Below, one piece after another: positions 7,871-15,712 of a stretch of DNA of 64,000 bases (position 1 is its first letter; every line of letters starts with the position of its first letter). The notes below the pieces were generated by a model. That model was not told the origin of the DNA and ran no database searches. It saw nothing but the letters and a program-made list of their open reading frames with translations. The stretch comes from Promicromonospora iranensis. GTDB lineage: Bacteria > Actinomycetota > Actinomycetes > Actinomycetales > Cellulomonadaceae. Location: the NCBI RefSeq assembly GCF_028994805.1, contig NZ_JAJQQP010000001.1, positions 287,454 through 351,453 of the forward strand. The letters are read 5' to 3'. The translations under genes and the position numbers were made by a program.

Positions 7871-9319
7871 ATGACACAGCTCGACCGCCGCACATTCCTG
7901 GCAAGCGCCGCCGTCGTCGCGTTCGATCCGGTGACGTCGCACTGGCTCACCAGCTACCCGGAGAACGCCGGGGCGGTCCGGATCCCTCACCTCGACGGCG
8001 AGCTCGTCACGGACGACGCCTCCCTCACGGAGGCGGCCACCGACTACGGGCACCTGGTCCACAACCGCCCGCGGGCGGTGCTGCGGCCGGGCTCCGTGAA
8101 CGACGTCGTCGCGGTGGTGCGGTTCGCGAACGAGTACGGCCTCACGGTCGCGGTGCGCGGGCAGGGTCACTCGACGTTCGGCCAGGCGCAGGCCGACTGC
8201 GGCGTCGTCATCGACTCCCGCACCCTCGCCACCATCCACTCGATCGCACCGGACCGGGCAGTGGTCGACACCGGGGTGCAGTGGCTCGACCTGGTCCGCA
8301 CCGCCCTGGCGGACGGCGTCGCGCCCCCCGTCACCACGGACTACCTCGGCCTGTCGGTGGGCGGCACGCTGAGCGCCGGCGGCATCGGCGGCGCCTCCCA
8401 GCACCACGGGCTGATCGTCGACAACACGATCGAGCTCGAGGTGGTCACGGGTGAGGGCCATCTCGTGACCTGCTCCGCCGACCACGAGCGCGACCTGTTC
8501 GAGGCGGTGCTCGGCGGGCTCGGCCAGTTCGCCGTCATCGTGCGCGCGACGGTCCGGCTCGAGGCGGCCCCGGCCATGGCTCGCGTCTACACGCTGACCT
8601 ATCCGCAGGTCACCGACCTGACGGCGGCCCAGCGCACGGCCCTGGCCGACGGCCGCTTCGACTACCTGGAGGGCCAGCTCGTCCCCACCGACGACGACGG
8701 TTTCGCGTTCGTCCTGGAGGGCGGGGCGTGGTTCACGAGCGAGCTGCCCGACGACGACGCCCTGGTGGCCGGCCTCGCGCCTTCCGGGATCGACGTCGTG
8801 GACCTGCCGTTCTTCGACTGGCTGAACCGCATCTACGAGACCGTCGAGCAGGTCGAGGCGCTCCGCCTGCCCTGCCCCTGGATCAACGTGTTCGTCCCCG
8901 ACACGGCGGTCGACCAGATCGCCACGGAACTCCTCACCACGCTCACCCCGGCCGACGCCGGCGGCGTCGCCCTGCTCTACCCGACCAACCGGTCACTGGT
9001 CTCACGCCCCCAGGTGATGGTCCCCGAGGGCCCGGTGTTCTTCCTGCTCGCGCTGCTGCGCGCGGTGAGCCCGCCCGACGACGCGGAGGCGGAGCGCCTC
9101 ATCGCCGAGAACGACGCGCTGTACGCCAAGGTCCGAGCCGTCGGCGGCACCAACTACCCGGTGAACGCCCTGCACCTGAGCCCGGCCGACTGGCGCGCCC
9201 ACTACGGCGACCGCTGGCCCGCGGTGCGCAAGGCCAAGGACCGCTACGACCCCCGCCGCGTGCTCACGCCCGGCCAGGGCATCTTCGAGGAAGTCAGCAG
9301 AGCTTCTCGTACTCCTTGA
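7871..9319 (+). CDS. Cytokinin-dehydrogenase-like FAD oxidoreductase
   Basis: A 482-residue flavoenzyme of the VAO/PCMH fold. The N-terminus LDRRTFLASAAVVAF resembles a twin-arginine signal, so export in folded form is likely. The FAD domain covers residues ~55-245 and has RGQGHSTFGQ at 96-105; His100 sits where cytokinin dehydrogenases bind FAD covalently. The C-terminal half has PWINVFVPDTAVDQI and ends in KDRYDPRRVLTPGQGIF, both typical of the cytokinin-binding domain family. That family cleaves the side chain of isoprenoid cytokinins; other amine or alcohol substrates are possible. GAGGGG lies upstream of ATG 7871. The last 26 bases overlap the converging lipoprotein gene. Confidence 0.85.
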   Translation: MTQLDRRTFLASAAVVAFDPVTSHWLTSYPENAGAVRIPHLDGELVTDDASLTEAATDYGHLVHNRPRAVLRPGSVNDVVAVVRFANEYGLTVAVRGQGHSTFGQAQADCGVVIDSRTLATIHSIAPDRAVVDTGVQWLDLVRTALADGVAPPVTTDYLGLSVGGTLSAGGIGGASQHHGLIVDNTIELEVVTGEGHLVTCSADHERDLFEAVLGGLGQFAVIVRATVRLEAAPAMARVYTLTYPQVTDLTAAQRTALADGRFDYLEGQLVPTDDDGFAFVLEGGAWFTSELPDDDALVAGLAPSGIDVVDLPFFDWLNRIYETVEQVEALRLPCPWINVFVPDTAVDQIATELLTTLTPADAGGVALLYPTNRSLVSRPQVMVPEGPVFFLLALLRAVSPPDDAEAERLIAENDALYAKVRAVGGTNYPVNALHLSPADWRAHYGDRWPAVRKAKDRYDPRRVLTPGQGIFEEVSRASRTP

Positions 9320-9797
9320 GGCCGGCGACGGTCGAGGCGATGTCGAGCTCGACCTGCCCGCCGTCCGCCAGGTCGAGCGCTTCCTGCAGCTGCAGGAACG
9401 GCACCCGGATCTTCTCGAGCGGGCCCTGGAACTCCTCGGGCACACGCGGCTCGAGCCGCCCGAGCTCCATCGCCATCGCATGCATCTGGTCGGCCGACGT
9501 GCCGTCGAGCCCGTCGCTCGCTCCCACGAGCGCCGTACCGATGCGCTCCTCGAGCGTCTTGCCGCCGTCGACGTACATCGCGGCGCACGCCTGGTTCGCG
9601 TCCAGCGGCGCGTCCGGGTCAGGCCGCGAAGAGGGCGCGGCGCTCACGCTGCTCGACGGCGACGCGCTCGCTCCGGCGTCGGCCTCGCCGTCCGCCGAGC
9701 AGCCGGCGAGCAGGACGAGAGCGGCCACGGCTACGAGGGCCCCGCGGGCACGGAAGCCGGCCGAGGCGGGGGTGACAGGTCGGACCATGGCGCACAT
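9294..9797 (-). CDS. Small lipoprotein of unknown function
   Basis: A ~167-residue predicted lipoprotein. A basic region and hydrophobic stretch GALVAVAALVLL lead to the lipobox LLAGC, so it should be cleaved and lipid-anchored outside the membrane. A Ser/Ala/Pro linker follows, then a ~100-residue helical domain that starts DANQACAAMYVDGG. That domain holds two cysteines, one in the CAAM stretch and the other as the final residue, which could form a disulfide. ATG 9797 is used; ATG 9788 is equally possible. It converges with and overlaps the flavoenzyme by 26 bases. No family is recognised. Confidence 0.75.
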   Translation of the reverse strand: MCAMVRPVTPASAGFRARGALVAVAALVLLAGCSADGEADAGASASPSSSVSAAPSSRPDPDAPLDANQACAAMYVDGGKTLEERIGTALVGASDGLDGTSADQMHAMAMELGRLEPRVPEEFQGPLEKIRVPFLQLQEALDLADGGQVELDIASTVAGLKEYEKLC

Positions 9798-9978
9798 GAA
9801 ACCACCCGGCGCTGAGAATCCGCGCATCCGGTGGGTTTCGCCCGGGTGGCCGACACGGCGCCCTCGGGGCCGGGCGGTGAACTGTCCCGGAACACTCCCG
9901 GAATTCGCACGGCGCCCACTGGGAAGCCGCGCGAGGTCGGCCTAGCGTGGTGAGTGAACCGCAGACCCGGAGGTCAGC

Positions 9979-10830
9979 ATGGCCGTCGCCAGTCCCGCAG
10001 TCATCGCCCACCGCGGATACTCCGCGGTAGCGCCGCAGAACACGCTCGCCGCGGTCGAGGCCGCGTGCCGCGCGGGCGCGGACGCCGTCGAGGTCGATCT
10101 CCAGCCCACCGCCGACGGCGTGGGCGCCGTGATCCACGACGAGACCGTCGACGCCACCACCGACGGCACCGGCAAGGTCTCGGCCCTGACCTCGGACGAG
10201 GTGCTCGGGCTGGACGCCGGCTCACGCTTCTCTCCCGCGTTCACCGGCCAGCGTGTGCCGAGCCTCGCCGACGTGCTGGGCGTGCTGGCCCGCCACCCGG
10301 GCACGGACCTGCTGCTCGAGCTCAAGGGCTCGTGGAGCACGGCGCAGGTCGAACGGGTCACCGCCACGATCGCCGCCGCGGGGTTTGACGACCGGGTGCT
10401 CGTGCAGAGCTTCTGGCCGGGCACGGTCGCCACCGTGCGCGACGTCGCGCCCCACCTGCCGGGCGGCCTGCTCGTCTCGTTCGACCCACCCGGGCTGCTG
10501 CGGCTCTGCGAGCGGCTCCGGGTCGTCGCCTGCAACCCCTCGGTCGCGGCGGTGGCGAACAGTCCACGGCTGGTGTCCCGGCTGCACGCCGCCGGCCTGC
10601 GGGTCATGTCCTGGACGGCGAACGACCCGGCCGCGTGGACCACTCTCGTCGACACCGACGAGGGCGCCGGCGTCGACGCCGTCATCACCGACCGTCCGGA
10701 GCGGCTCGCGGGCTGGCTCGCCGGGCGGACCGACCGCCCGGCGGTCGGGTCCGCCCCGGGCCGTGGCGGGATCCGGCTGCGGCGGCCCCGGCGCGCACCG
10801 GCTCCTCGCGTGGTCGCCACCCGGGTGTGA
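9979..10830 (+). CDS. Glycerophosphodiester phosphodiesterase
   Basis: A 283-residue GDPD, which hydrolyses glycerophosphodiesters to glycerol-3-phosphate and an alcohol. The fold is a TIM barrel. IAHRGYS carries the catalytic His11-Arg12, EVDLQPTADG the metal-binding Glu/Asp pair, and IHDETVDATTDGTG the second His. LELKG and TANDPAAW follow in the usual order. No signal peptide is seen, so it should be cytosolic. The last ~40 residues are Arg/Pro-rich and extend past the barrel. ATG 9979 has GGAGGT upstream. It ends 15 bases before a converging gene. Confidence 0.94.
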   Translation: MAVASPAVIAHRGYSAVAPQNTLAAVEAACRAGADAVEVDLQPTADGVGAVIHDETVDATTDGTGKVSALTSDEVLGLDAGSRFSPAFTGQRVPSLADVLGVLARHPGTDLLLELKGSWSTAQVERVTATIAAAGFDDRVLVQSFWPGTVATVRDVAPHLPGGLLVSFDPPGLLRLCERLRVVACNPSVAAVANSPRLVSRLHAAGLRVMSWTANDPAAWTTLVDTDEGAGVDAVITDRPERLAGWLAGRTDRPAVGSAPGRGGIRLRRPRRAPAPRVVATRV

Positions 10831-10845
10831 CCCGCGCCGCGTGGG

Positions 10846-11475
10846 CTACGCCCGGTGCAACCAGCCGTGCAGGCGGCGGGTCACCCAGGGGAGCACCCAG
10901 TACGCCATGATCGGCGTCAGGACCAGGGTGGAGATCAGCACCTTGAGCACGAGCGCCACGTCGTCCCACCCGGGCACCAGGTAGGCGAACAGAGCGGTGA
11001 AGAGCAGGTTCACCGGGAAGAACCCGAGCCAGATGCTCGTCGCCTGCTTCCACCGGGGCGGCACGACGGCGGCGGCGACGTCGTCCGGCTCGTCCATCCG
11101 CGTCGGGTCGTCGAACCAGCCCTCGATGCCCGTCCGCTGCTGGTAGCGCAGCTCCTCGACGAGGCCGGTGCCCTGCGCCAGCCAGTCACGGCGCTCGGCG
11201 GACTGCTCCCAGGCCGCGAGCCGGTCGGCGTCGGCGAAGCGGTAGAGCATGTGCCAGTCGCGGGATCCCTCGGCGGCGCGGATCCAGCCCGAGCCGAGAA
11301 AGCCGGGCCAGCGGTTGGCGAGGTTGACGCCCGCCTGCACCCAGCGGGTGACCTCGGGAACGTGGTCGGGGTTGACGATGCGGTGGATGGACACGGTGAC
11401 GGGTTGTCCGGCAGGGGTGGGCACGGACCCGTTCGCGGCCTGTTCGTGATGGGCCATGCCCGAAGTCTCACGCAT
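10846..11475 (-). CDS. ABM-domain protein with C-terminal membrane segments
   Basis: A ~209-residue protein. Residues ~25-115 resemble the antibiotic biosynthesis monooxygenase (ABM) fold: VTVSIHRIVNPDHVPEV, NRWPGFLGSGWIRA and DWHMLYRFADADRLAAW. Two hydrophobic helices follow, WLGFFPVNLLFTALFAYLV and VLKVLISTLVLTPIMAYWVL, so the ABM domain would sit at the cytoplasmic face. This ABM-plus-two-helices layout recurs in many bacteria without an assigned reaction. ATG 11475 has AGGA just upstream; ATG 11457 (MAHHEQ) is an alternative. It converges with GDPD, 15 bases away. Confidence 0.8.
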   Translation of the reverse strand: MRETSGMAHHEQAANGSVPTPAGQPVTVSIHRIVNPDHVPEVTRWVQAGVNLANRWPGFLGSGWIRAAEGSRDWHMLYRFADADRLAAWEQSAERRDWLAQGTGLVEELRYQQRTGIEGWFDDPTRMDEPDDVAAAVVPPRWKQATSIWLGFFPVNLLFTALFAYLVPGWDDVALVLKVLISTLVLTPIMAYWVLPWVTRRLHGWLHRA

Positions 11476-11868
11476 GGTCCTGCGCCCATCAATGTGAGCG
11501 CGCACACCCCGGGTTGTCGCCTCTTCACGCCGGCACCACCATCTGCGCTCAGTTTTTGTGAGGCACGCCTCCATGGAGGGGGTTACATAACTCTTGGACG
11601 GTCGTTCAGCATTGAATGTCGCCGCATGGAACCAACCCCCTGGGCCTTCTGGCCCGGTTCCACGCGGCGACCGCCATGACCGCCGCGACTGCTGTCGCGC
11701 CCCGTGGCCCGACAGCAGTCGGCGCACTCGTCACCGTCCGTCAGAGGGATCAGTCCCTCACGGTGCCGCCGTGCCCCCGCCGCAGAAACGGAAGCTCAGC
11801 GTGCCCCAGACGCCGAACCCCGTCGCGCCCCGTACGGCGCGCTTTGTCCTTGTCCTCGAGCGTCAGGT
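11476..11868. other. 393-bp spacer with 5' leader hairpin of the M15 gene
   Basis: No convincing gene. It holds the divergent promoters of the ABM protein (minus) and the M15 peptidase (plus). The stretch 11540-11620 is AT-richer than its surroundings. A 12-bp inverted repeat with arms 11686-11697 and 11710-11721 could fold in the peptidase leader RNA and act as an attenuator or stability element. I looked for a c-di-AMP (ydaO) riboswitch, common before actinobacterial wall hydrolases, and did not find its conserved core. Confidence 0.5.
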
Positions 11869-13266
11869 GTGTCCTTGACCTCCGGCGACCACGCTCTCGT
11901 CCCCCGCCGCACGCGGCGGCCGGGCACACGGGGGGCGCATGCCGCCGTCATCGAACGCTCACCTCATCCTCTGGTCCGCCGCTCGTCCCTCGCGATAGCC
12001 GCCGCACTCACCTCCGTGGCGCTGACCGCCACAGCGGCGGTCAGCCTGACCGGGAACGACGGCGCCTCCGCGAGCACCCCCGCAGCGACCGAGCGGGGCA
12101 CAGCGCCGAACGCCATGGCTCTCGGCGGCATGACGGACGCCGACCCCGCAGTGCGGGCCGCCGCAGCGAAGGCGAACGCCGTCCTGACCGACGCGGACTA
12201 CATGACCCGTGAGGGCGACCTCGGCGGCAAGGAGCGCAAGCGGCTCGGTGCGGCCGCCCAGAAGCTGCGGTCCACGCTGGAACAGGCTCGTGACGCGTCC
12301 GGCACGACCATCGCCGGTGTGCGGCAGGCTCCTGCCGCATCCCGGGACGGCGCGCGCGCCCCGCTCGCCGAGCGGGCGGCGGACAGCTCCGCCCGTGACG
12401 CGGTCGCGAAGGAGACCACCGAGGCCGACCCGGGGGCCGCGGCCACCGCGCCGACCAACCTGGCCGGCGCCGTCACCGGGGTCACCCCGGTCAGCGAGCA
12501 GGCGGCCACCGAGCTCCCGATCCTCGAGACCCCGCTCGCGGACGCGGTCGACATGACCGCCGACGCGCAGGGTCCCAGCTCCGAGGCAGCCACCGAGACG
12601 TCCGCCGCCGCGGCGTCGCCATCGGCCGCCTCCATCGAGAAGGCGACGACGTCGCTCCAGCGGCTCCTCACCCGGGCCGACGGCGACGCGGTCGTGTCCG
12701 TCAAGGCGGGTCCGACGCCCGAGGAGATCAAGGCGGCGAAGAAGGCCGCCGTGAAGGCACGCGAGGCCCGTGCGGCTCGCGCCGCCGAACGTGCCGCCGT
12801 CGAGGCACGGGAGAAGGCCGCTGCCCGCGTCGCCGAGGCGAAAGAGATGACCCGGGCCGCGAAGCGCTATGGCAACGGCGAGATCCCGTCGGACGTGCTC
12901 TGCGGTCTGAGCTGGGCGGGCGGCGAGCAGCTGCGGTGCGATGCAGCCGCAGAGCTCGAGACCCTGAACGGCGCCTTCCGGGCGGCCTTCGGCCGGAACC
13001 TCGACGTGACCGACGGGTACCGCTCCTACGCGGAGCAGCTGGCAGTCGCCGCCAGCAAGGGCGGCCTCGCGGCCGTGCCCGGCACCTCCAACCATGGTTG
13101 GGGCCAGGCAGTCGACCTGTCCGGCGGCGTCCAGTCGTTCGGCACGGCCGAGCACGCCTGGATGGTCGCCCACGCCGGGAAGTACGGCTGGAAGCTGCCC
13201 ACCTGGGCCCAGGCGGGCGGCAGCAAGCCTGAGGCCTGGCACTGGGAGTACCGCACCTCGTACTGA
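11869..13266 (+). CDS. Exported M15 (VanY-type) D-alanyl-D-alanine carboxypeptidase
   Basis: A ~465-residue exported peptidase. A hydrophobic segment, SLAIAAALTSVALTATAAVSL (near residues 38-58), is a signal peptide or anchor. A ~280-residue Ala/Glu-rich linker follows, including the charged helix EIKAAKKAAVKAREARAARA, probably a coiled coil in the wall. The last ~130 residues are an M15 domain: VTDGYRSYAEQ, PGTSNHGWGQAVDLSGG with the zinc-binding SxHxxGxAxD pattern, and WHWEYR as the third ligand region. It should trim stem peptides of peptidoglycan. GTG 11869 is the best in-frame start before the signal segment; the Shine-Dalgarno is poor. Confidence 0.85.
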   Translation: MSLTSGDHALVPRRTRRPGTRGAHAAVIERSPHPLVRRSSLAIAAALTSVALTATAAVSLTGNDGASASTPAATERGTAPNAMALGGMTDADPAVRAAAAKANAVLTDADYMTREGDLGGKERKRLGAAAQKLRSTLEQARDASGTTIAGVRQAPAASRDGARAPLAERAADSSARDAVAKETTEADPGAAATAPTNLAGAVTGVTPVSEQAATELPILETPLADAVDMTADAQGPSSEAATETSAAAASPSAASIEKATTSLQRLLTRADGDAVVSVKAGPTPEEIKAAKKAAVKAREARAARAAERAAVEAREKAAARVAEAKEMTRAAKRYGNGEIPSDVLCGLSWAGGEQLRCDAAAELETLNGAFRAAFGRNLDVTDGYRSYAEQLAVAASKGGLAAVPGTSNHGWGQAVDLSGGVQSFGTAEHAWMVAHAGKYGWKLPTWAQAGGSKPEAWHWEYRTSY

Positions 13267-13289
13267 GGTGCATGGCCCCCGTGGGCTGG

Positions 13290-13326
13290 AGCCGGCCCTG
13301 CGAAGCACCGCTTCGCAGGGCCGGCT
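13290..13326. terminator. Bidirectional 16-17-bp hairpin terminator
   Basis: Arms 13290-13305 and 13311-13326 are perfectly complementary, with an additional C-G pair closing a 3-base loop. It sits 23 bases after the M15 stop and just before the 3' end of the converging metallopeptidase gene. Confidence 0.8.
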
Positions 13327-13329
13327 TCA

Positions 13330-13683
13330 TCATGCCCAGCCGAGCTCGTGCAGCCGTTCGTCGTCGATCCCGAAGTGGTGGGCGATCTCGTGGACCACGG
13401 TCACGGCCACCTCCTCGACGACGTCCTCGCGCGTCTCGCAGAACGCGAGCGTCGGGTTGCGGAAGATCGTGATGCGGTCCGGCAGGGCGCCCGCGGCCCA
13501 CATGTGGTCCCGCTCCGTGAGCGGCACCCCCTCGTAGAGCCCGAGCAGCTCTGGATCCTCGGCGGGGGCGTCGTCCTCGACGAGCACCACCACGTTGTCC
13601 ATCTGCGCCGCGAGGTCCGGCGGAACGAGGTCCAGCCCCTCGCTGACCGCCGTCTCGAAGTCCTCTCGCGTCATCTCCACCAC
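13330..13683 (-). CDS. Minimal metallopeptidase family protein (DUF1025-like)
   Basis: A 117-residue protein of the small zincin family often called metallopeptidase family or DUF1025. Near the end stands HEIAHHFGIDDERLHELGW, an HEXXH motif with a further acidic/His stretch. ITIFRNPTLAFC and VVVLVEDDAP are also family marks. The length is full for the family. GTG 13683 (VVEMTREDFE) is chosen because this family usually begins VEM-REDF; a GATGAT box 6 bases upstream would fit a leaderless transcript. ATG 13674 is the alternative. The substrate is unknown. Confidence 0.85.
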   Translation of the reverse strand: MVEMTREDFETAVSEGLDLVPPDLAAQMDNVVVLVEDDAPAEDPELLGLYEGVPLTERDHMWAAGALPDRITIFRNPTLAFCETREDVVEEVAVTVVHEIAHHFGIDDERLHELGWA

Positions 13684-13774
13684 GCACCCATCATCCCTGA
13701 CCGGGGTCGGTTCGGGACCACTTCGTGGACTGTGCAGCGGGGCCGCCGAGCGAATGTAGACTTGCCAGGTCCCA

Positions 13775-13847
13775 GCCCCCATCGTCTAGCGGCCTAGGAC
13801 CCCGCCCTTTCACGGCGGTAGCACGGGTTCGAATCCCGTTGGGGGTA
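13775..13847 (+). tRNA. tRNA-Glu (anticodon TTC)
   Basis: A 73-nt cloverleaf: acceptor GCCCCCA/TGGGGGT, anticodon TTC in CCGCCCTTTCACGGCGG, T-arm CGGGTTCGAATCCCG, discriminator A at 13847; the CCA end is not encoded. First of three tRNAs in the same direction. Confidence 0.97.
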
Positions 13848-13992
13848 CGAAGGGGCTCGTCAGAGCTTTGTTTCGGCAGTTGTGAGGCAGGTCATCCAGC
13901 CGGAGTCCGAATCTGATTTCAGATTCGGGCCCGGGATGGGTTAGGGTTCTCACGGTTCGGAACGAGCCCCCCGGATGCGGGTTAGCGTCCAA
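13848..13992 (+). other. Structured spacer between tRNA-Glu and tRNA-Asp
   Basis: 145 bases without a gene. A 9-bp perfect hairpin (CCGAATCTG at 13907-13915, loop ATTT, CAGATTCGG at 13920-13928) lies inside a longer-range 9-bp pairing of GGGGCTCGT at 13853-13861 with ACGAGCCCC at 13962-13970. The inner hairpin may terminate tRNA-Glu. TTAGGGT near 13940 could be a -10 for tRNA-Asp. Confidence 0.5.
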
Positions 13993-14066
13993 GGCCCTGT
14001 AGCGCAGCTGGTTAGCGCGCCGCCCTGTCACGGCGGAGGTCGCGGGTTCAAGTCCCGTCAGGGTCG
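13993..14066 (+). tRNA. tRNA-Asp (anticodon GTC)
   Basis: A 74-nt cloverleaf: acceptor GGCCCTG/CAGGGTC (one G-T pair), D-arm TAGCGCAGCTGGTTAGCGC, anticodon GTC in CGCCCTGTCACGGCG, T-arm CGGGTTCAAGTCCCG, discriminator G. Confidence 0.97.
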
Positions 14067-14117
14067 CGCGAGAGGCGCCCGGGTTGTCGATCTCGACTAT
14101 CCGGGCGTTCGCGCTAG

Positions 14118-14190
14118 GGCTCTGTAGCTCAGTTGGTAGAGCGTTCGACTGAAAATCGAAAGGTCACCGGATCGACGCCGGTCGGAGCCA
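14118..14190 (+). tRNA. tRNA-Phe (anticodon GAA)
   Basis: A 73-nt cloverleaf: acceptor GGCTCTG/CGGAGCC, D-arm TAGCTCAGTTGGTAGAGC, anticodon GAA in TCGACTGAAAATCGA. The T-arm ACCGG-ATCGACG-CCGGT has A rather than T at position 54, a form that also occurs in other actinobacterial tRNA-Phe genes. Discriminator A. Confidence 0.96.
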
Positions 14191-14198
14191 CAGCCAAG

Positions 14199-14228
14199 AA
14201 CCCCCGGAACCACACGGTTCCGGGGGTT
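14199..14228 (+). terminator. Terminator of the tRNA cluster
   Basis: AACCCCCGGAACC (14199-14211) pairs perfectly with GGTTCCGGGGGTT (14216-14228) around ACAC. It starts 8 bases after tRNA-Phe. Confidence 0.85.
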
Positions 14229-14280
14229 CTGCGTTTCTCCGGATGACCCCCAAGACGACCTGGTCACCGAATGAGTGAGC

Positions 14281-14523
14281 TCAGTCGTCGTGTCGTTTCC
14301 GGATCGCAGCGCCGACACCTGCCATCACCGTCGCCAGCACCGCCACGATCATGGCCACCGTCAGGATCGCTGCGTCGTCCGGGAGCATCGGGCAGCCAGC
14401 AGGGACGTCGTCGTCCGGGCAGGTGCGCCAGGGCTGCAGGACGTAGATGAACGACACCACCGCTCCCCCCACAGCAAGCGTCGAACCGCCGATGAGCAAC
14501 GCCAACGACGCTCGTGTCCTCAT
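14281..14523 (-). CDS. Small two-helix membrane protein
   Basis: An 80-residue protein with two hydrophobic stretches, SLALLIGGSTLAVGGAVVSF and AILTVAMIVAVLATVMAG. They are joined by an outside loop with two cysteines (TCPDDDVPAGC) that could form a disulfide, and it ends in RKRHDD. ATG 14523 is preceded by TACTCT at 14530-14535, exactly 6 bases upstream and with no Shine-Dalgarno, so a leaderless transcript is likely. It is divergent from a second small membrane protein 64 bases away. No family is recognised. Confidence 0.7.
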   Translation of the reverse strand: MRTRASLALLIGGSTLAVGGAVVSFIYVLQPWRTCPDDDVPAGCPMLPDDAAILTVAMIVAVLATVMAGVGAAIRKRHDD

Positions 14524-14587
14524 CCGGCGAGAGTAGAGCAGCGCGAGGCTCGTCGTCGCAGCGCGCGCCCGGCTAGGCTCTCGAACC

Positions 14588-14962
14588 GTGGGAGACGCGA
14601 ACGCGAACGGCCATGACACCACCGACACGCTCCGCGCAGTCCTGCTCGCGCTCGAGCTCGTCGCCGCTGCCGGGATCGCCGTCTGGGCGCTCGTGAACAT
14701 CTGGGCCCTCGCCTACCCACCCGAACCAGGAACGGCGTGCGCGCTGGTCTACCCCCCTCCGCCTGGTTGTTCACCGCAAGCCCGCTTCACCCCTGCGTTC
14801 CTCTCCGCGATCGTCATCTCGCTGAGCTACAGCGCAGTGACCGCCCTCGTGCTGACCGTCGGTCGACGCAATGCCTTCGTGGCCGTGTGGGCGCTCGGCG
14901 GCCTGCTCCTCGTCACCGTCCTCGCGGTCCAGCTCGTCACCTGGGGCGGCGTGCCAGGCTGA
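14588..14962 (+). CDS. Small membrane protein, unknown
   Basis: A 124-residue protein with three predicted membrane helices: AVLLALELVAAAGIAVWALV, FLSAIVISLSYSAVTALVLT and VAVWALGGLLLVTVLAVQLV. An outside loop carries YPPEPGTACALVYPPPPGC, with two cysteines spaced much like those of its divergent neighbour, which hints that the two may work together (inference). The start is GTG 14588; TAGGCT lies 8 bases upstream and no Shine-Dalgarno is seen. No family is recognised. Confidence 0.65.
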   Translation: MGDANANGHDTTDTLRAVLLALELVAAAGIAVWALVNIWALAYPPEPGTACALVYPPPPGCSPQARFTPAFLSAIVISLSYSAVTALVLTVGRRNAFVAVWALGGLLLVTVLAVQLVTWGGVPG

Positions 14963-15259
14963 GCTGTCGTGGCCCGCTGGAGATCATGGCCATGTCCTTT
15001 CGTCGCAGGAACCGCACAGGAATCGGTCGAGATCGCTCGCACGCTGATGTTCACGCCCCGAAGCCGCGCTTCCCAGTAGCCGTGAACATCGTCCTCAGAC
15101 GACTCCAAGGCAATTCCTTCCAGTAAATGCCCATTCGAGCGTGGTTCCCTTCATCTCTTTTCTTCGAAGCCACGCCGCGCCAGGAATTGCCCCATGCCCA
15201 CTTGGCCTGTTGAGTTGTCCTCAGCGGCGCAGGCCGAAATCGGCGGCACGGGAGGGCAG
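14963..15259 (+). other. Spacer before the Act_Hol-X gene
   Basis: 297 bases with no supported gene. An in-frame ATG at 15194 would lengthen the Act_Hol-X protein by 22 residues but has no Shine-Dalgarno, so this region is treated as promoter and leader. The segment 15100-15190 is notably AT-richer than the neighbourhood and probably holds the promoter. Confidence 0.4.
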
Positions 15260-15712
15260 ATGATCGAGGACGTGAAGATCGACAGCCACACGGGGGCAGC
15301 AGGTGGCACCCCGGCAGGCACGCCGGAGCCCGAGAAGCCCACATCACTGGGGAAGCTCGTCGAACAGATCTCCGAGCAGGCGTCTCGGCTCGTGCGGGCG
15401 GAGATCGCGCTCGCCAAGGCGGAACTTGCCGAGAAGGCGAAGAAGTCCGGCATCGGCATCGGACTGCTGGTCTTCGCTCTCCTGATCCTGGTCTACGCGG
15501 TCGGAGTACTGCTCCTGGCCGCCGTGTTCGGCCTGGGGACCGTCTGGCCGCTCTGGCTGTCAGCGCTCACCATAGGCGGCTTCATGCTGCTCGTGATCGC
15601 CGTCCTCGCTCTGGCCGGTGTGCAGCTGCTGAAGAAGGGCACCGCCAAGCCCGAGAGCGTCCAGCGGGTCAAGGACGACGTCGCGTCGATCAAGGAGGGG
15701 ATGCACCGATGA
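15260..15712 (+). CDS. Act_Hol-X (putative holin superfamily) membrane protein
   Basis: A ~150-residue protein of the actinobacterial holin-X family. A Pro/Glu-rich head is followed by the amphipathic helix LVEQISEQASRLVRAEIALA and two membrane helices, IGLLVFALLILVYAVGVLLL and LSALTIGGFMLLVIAVLAL, then a short charged tail. The holin name comes from hydropathy only; in chromosomes this family stands with DUF3618 proteins and is not phage-linked. GGGAGGG lies just before ATG 15260. Its stop overlaps the DUF3618 start (ATGA at 15709-15712), so the two are co-translated. Confidence 0.85.
   Translation: MIEDVKIDSHTGAAGGTPAGTPEPEKPTSLGKLVEQISEQASRLVRAEIALAKAELAEKAKKSGIGIGLLVFALLILVYAVGVLLLAAVFGLGTVWPLWLSALTIGGFMLLVIAVLALAGVQLLKKGTAKPESVQRVKDDVASIKEGMHR

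Noticed and set aside
11560..11868. Possible c-di-AMP (ydaO) riboswitch before the M15 peptidase
   Set aside because: Position is typical, but the conserved GGGGGAACC and GGGGTGAATC core could not be found; a covariance-model search would settle it.
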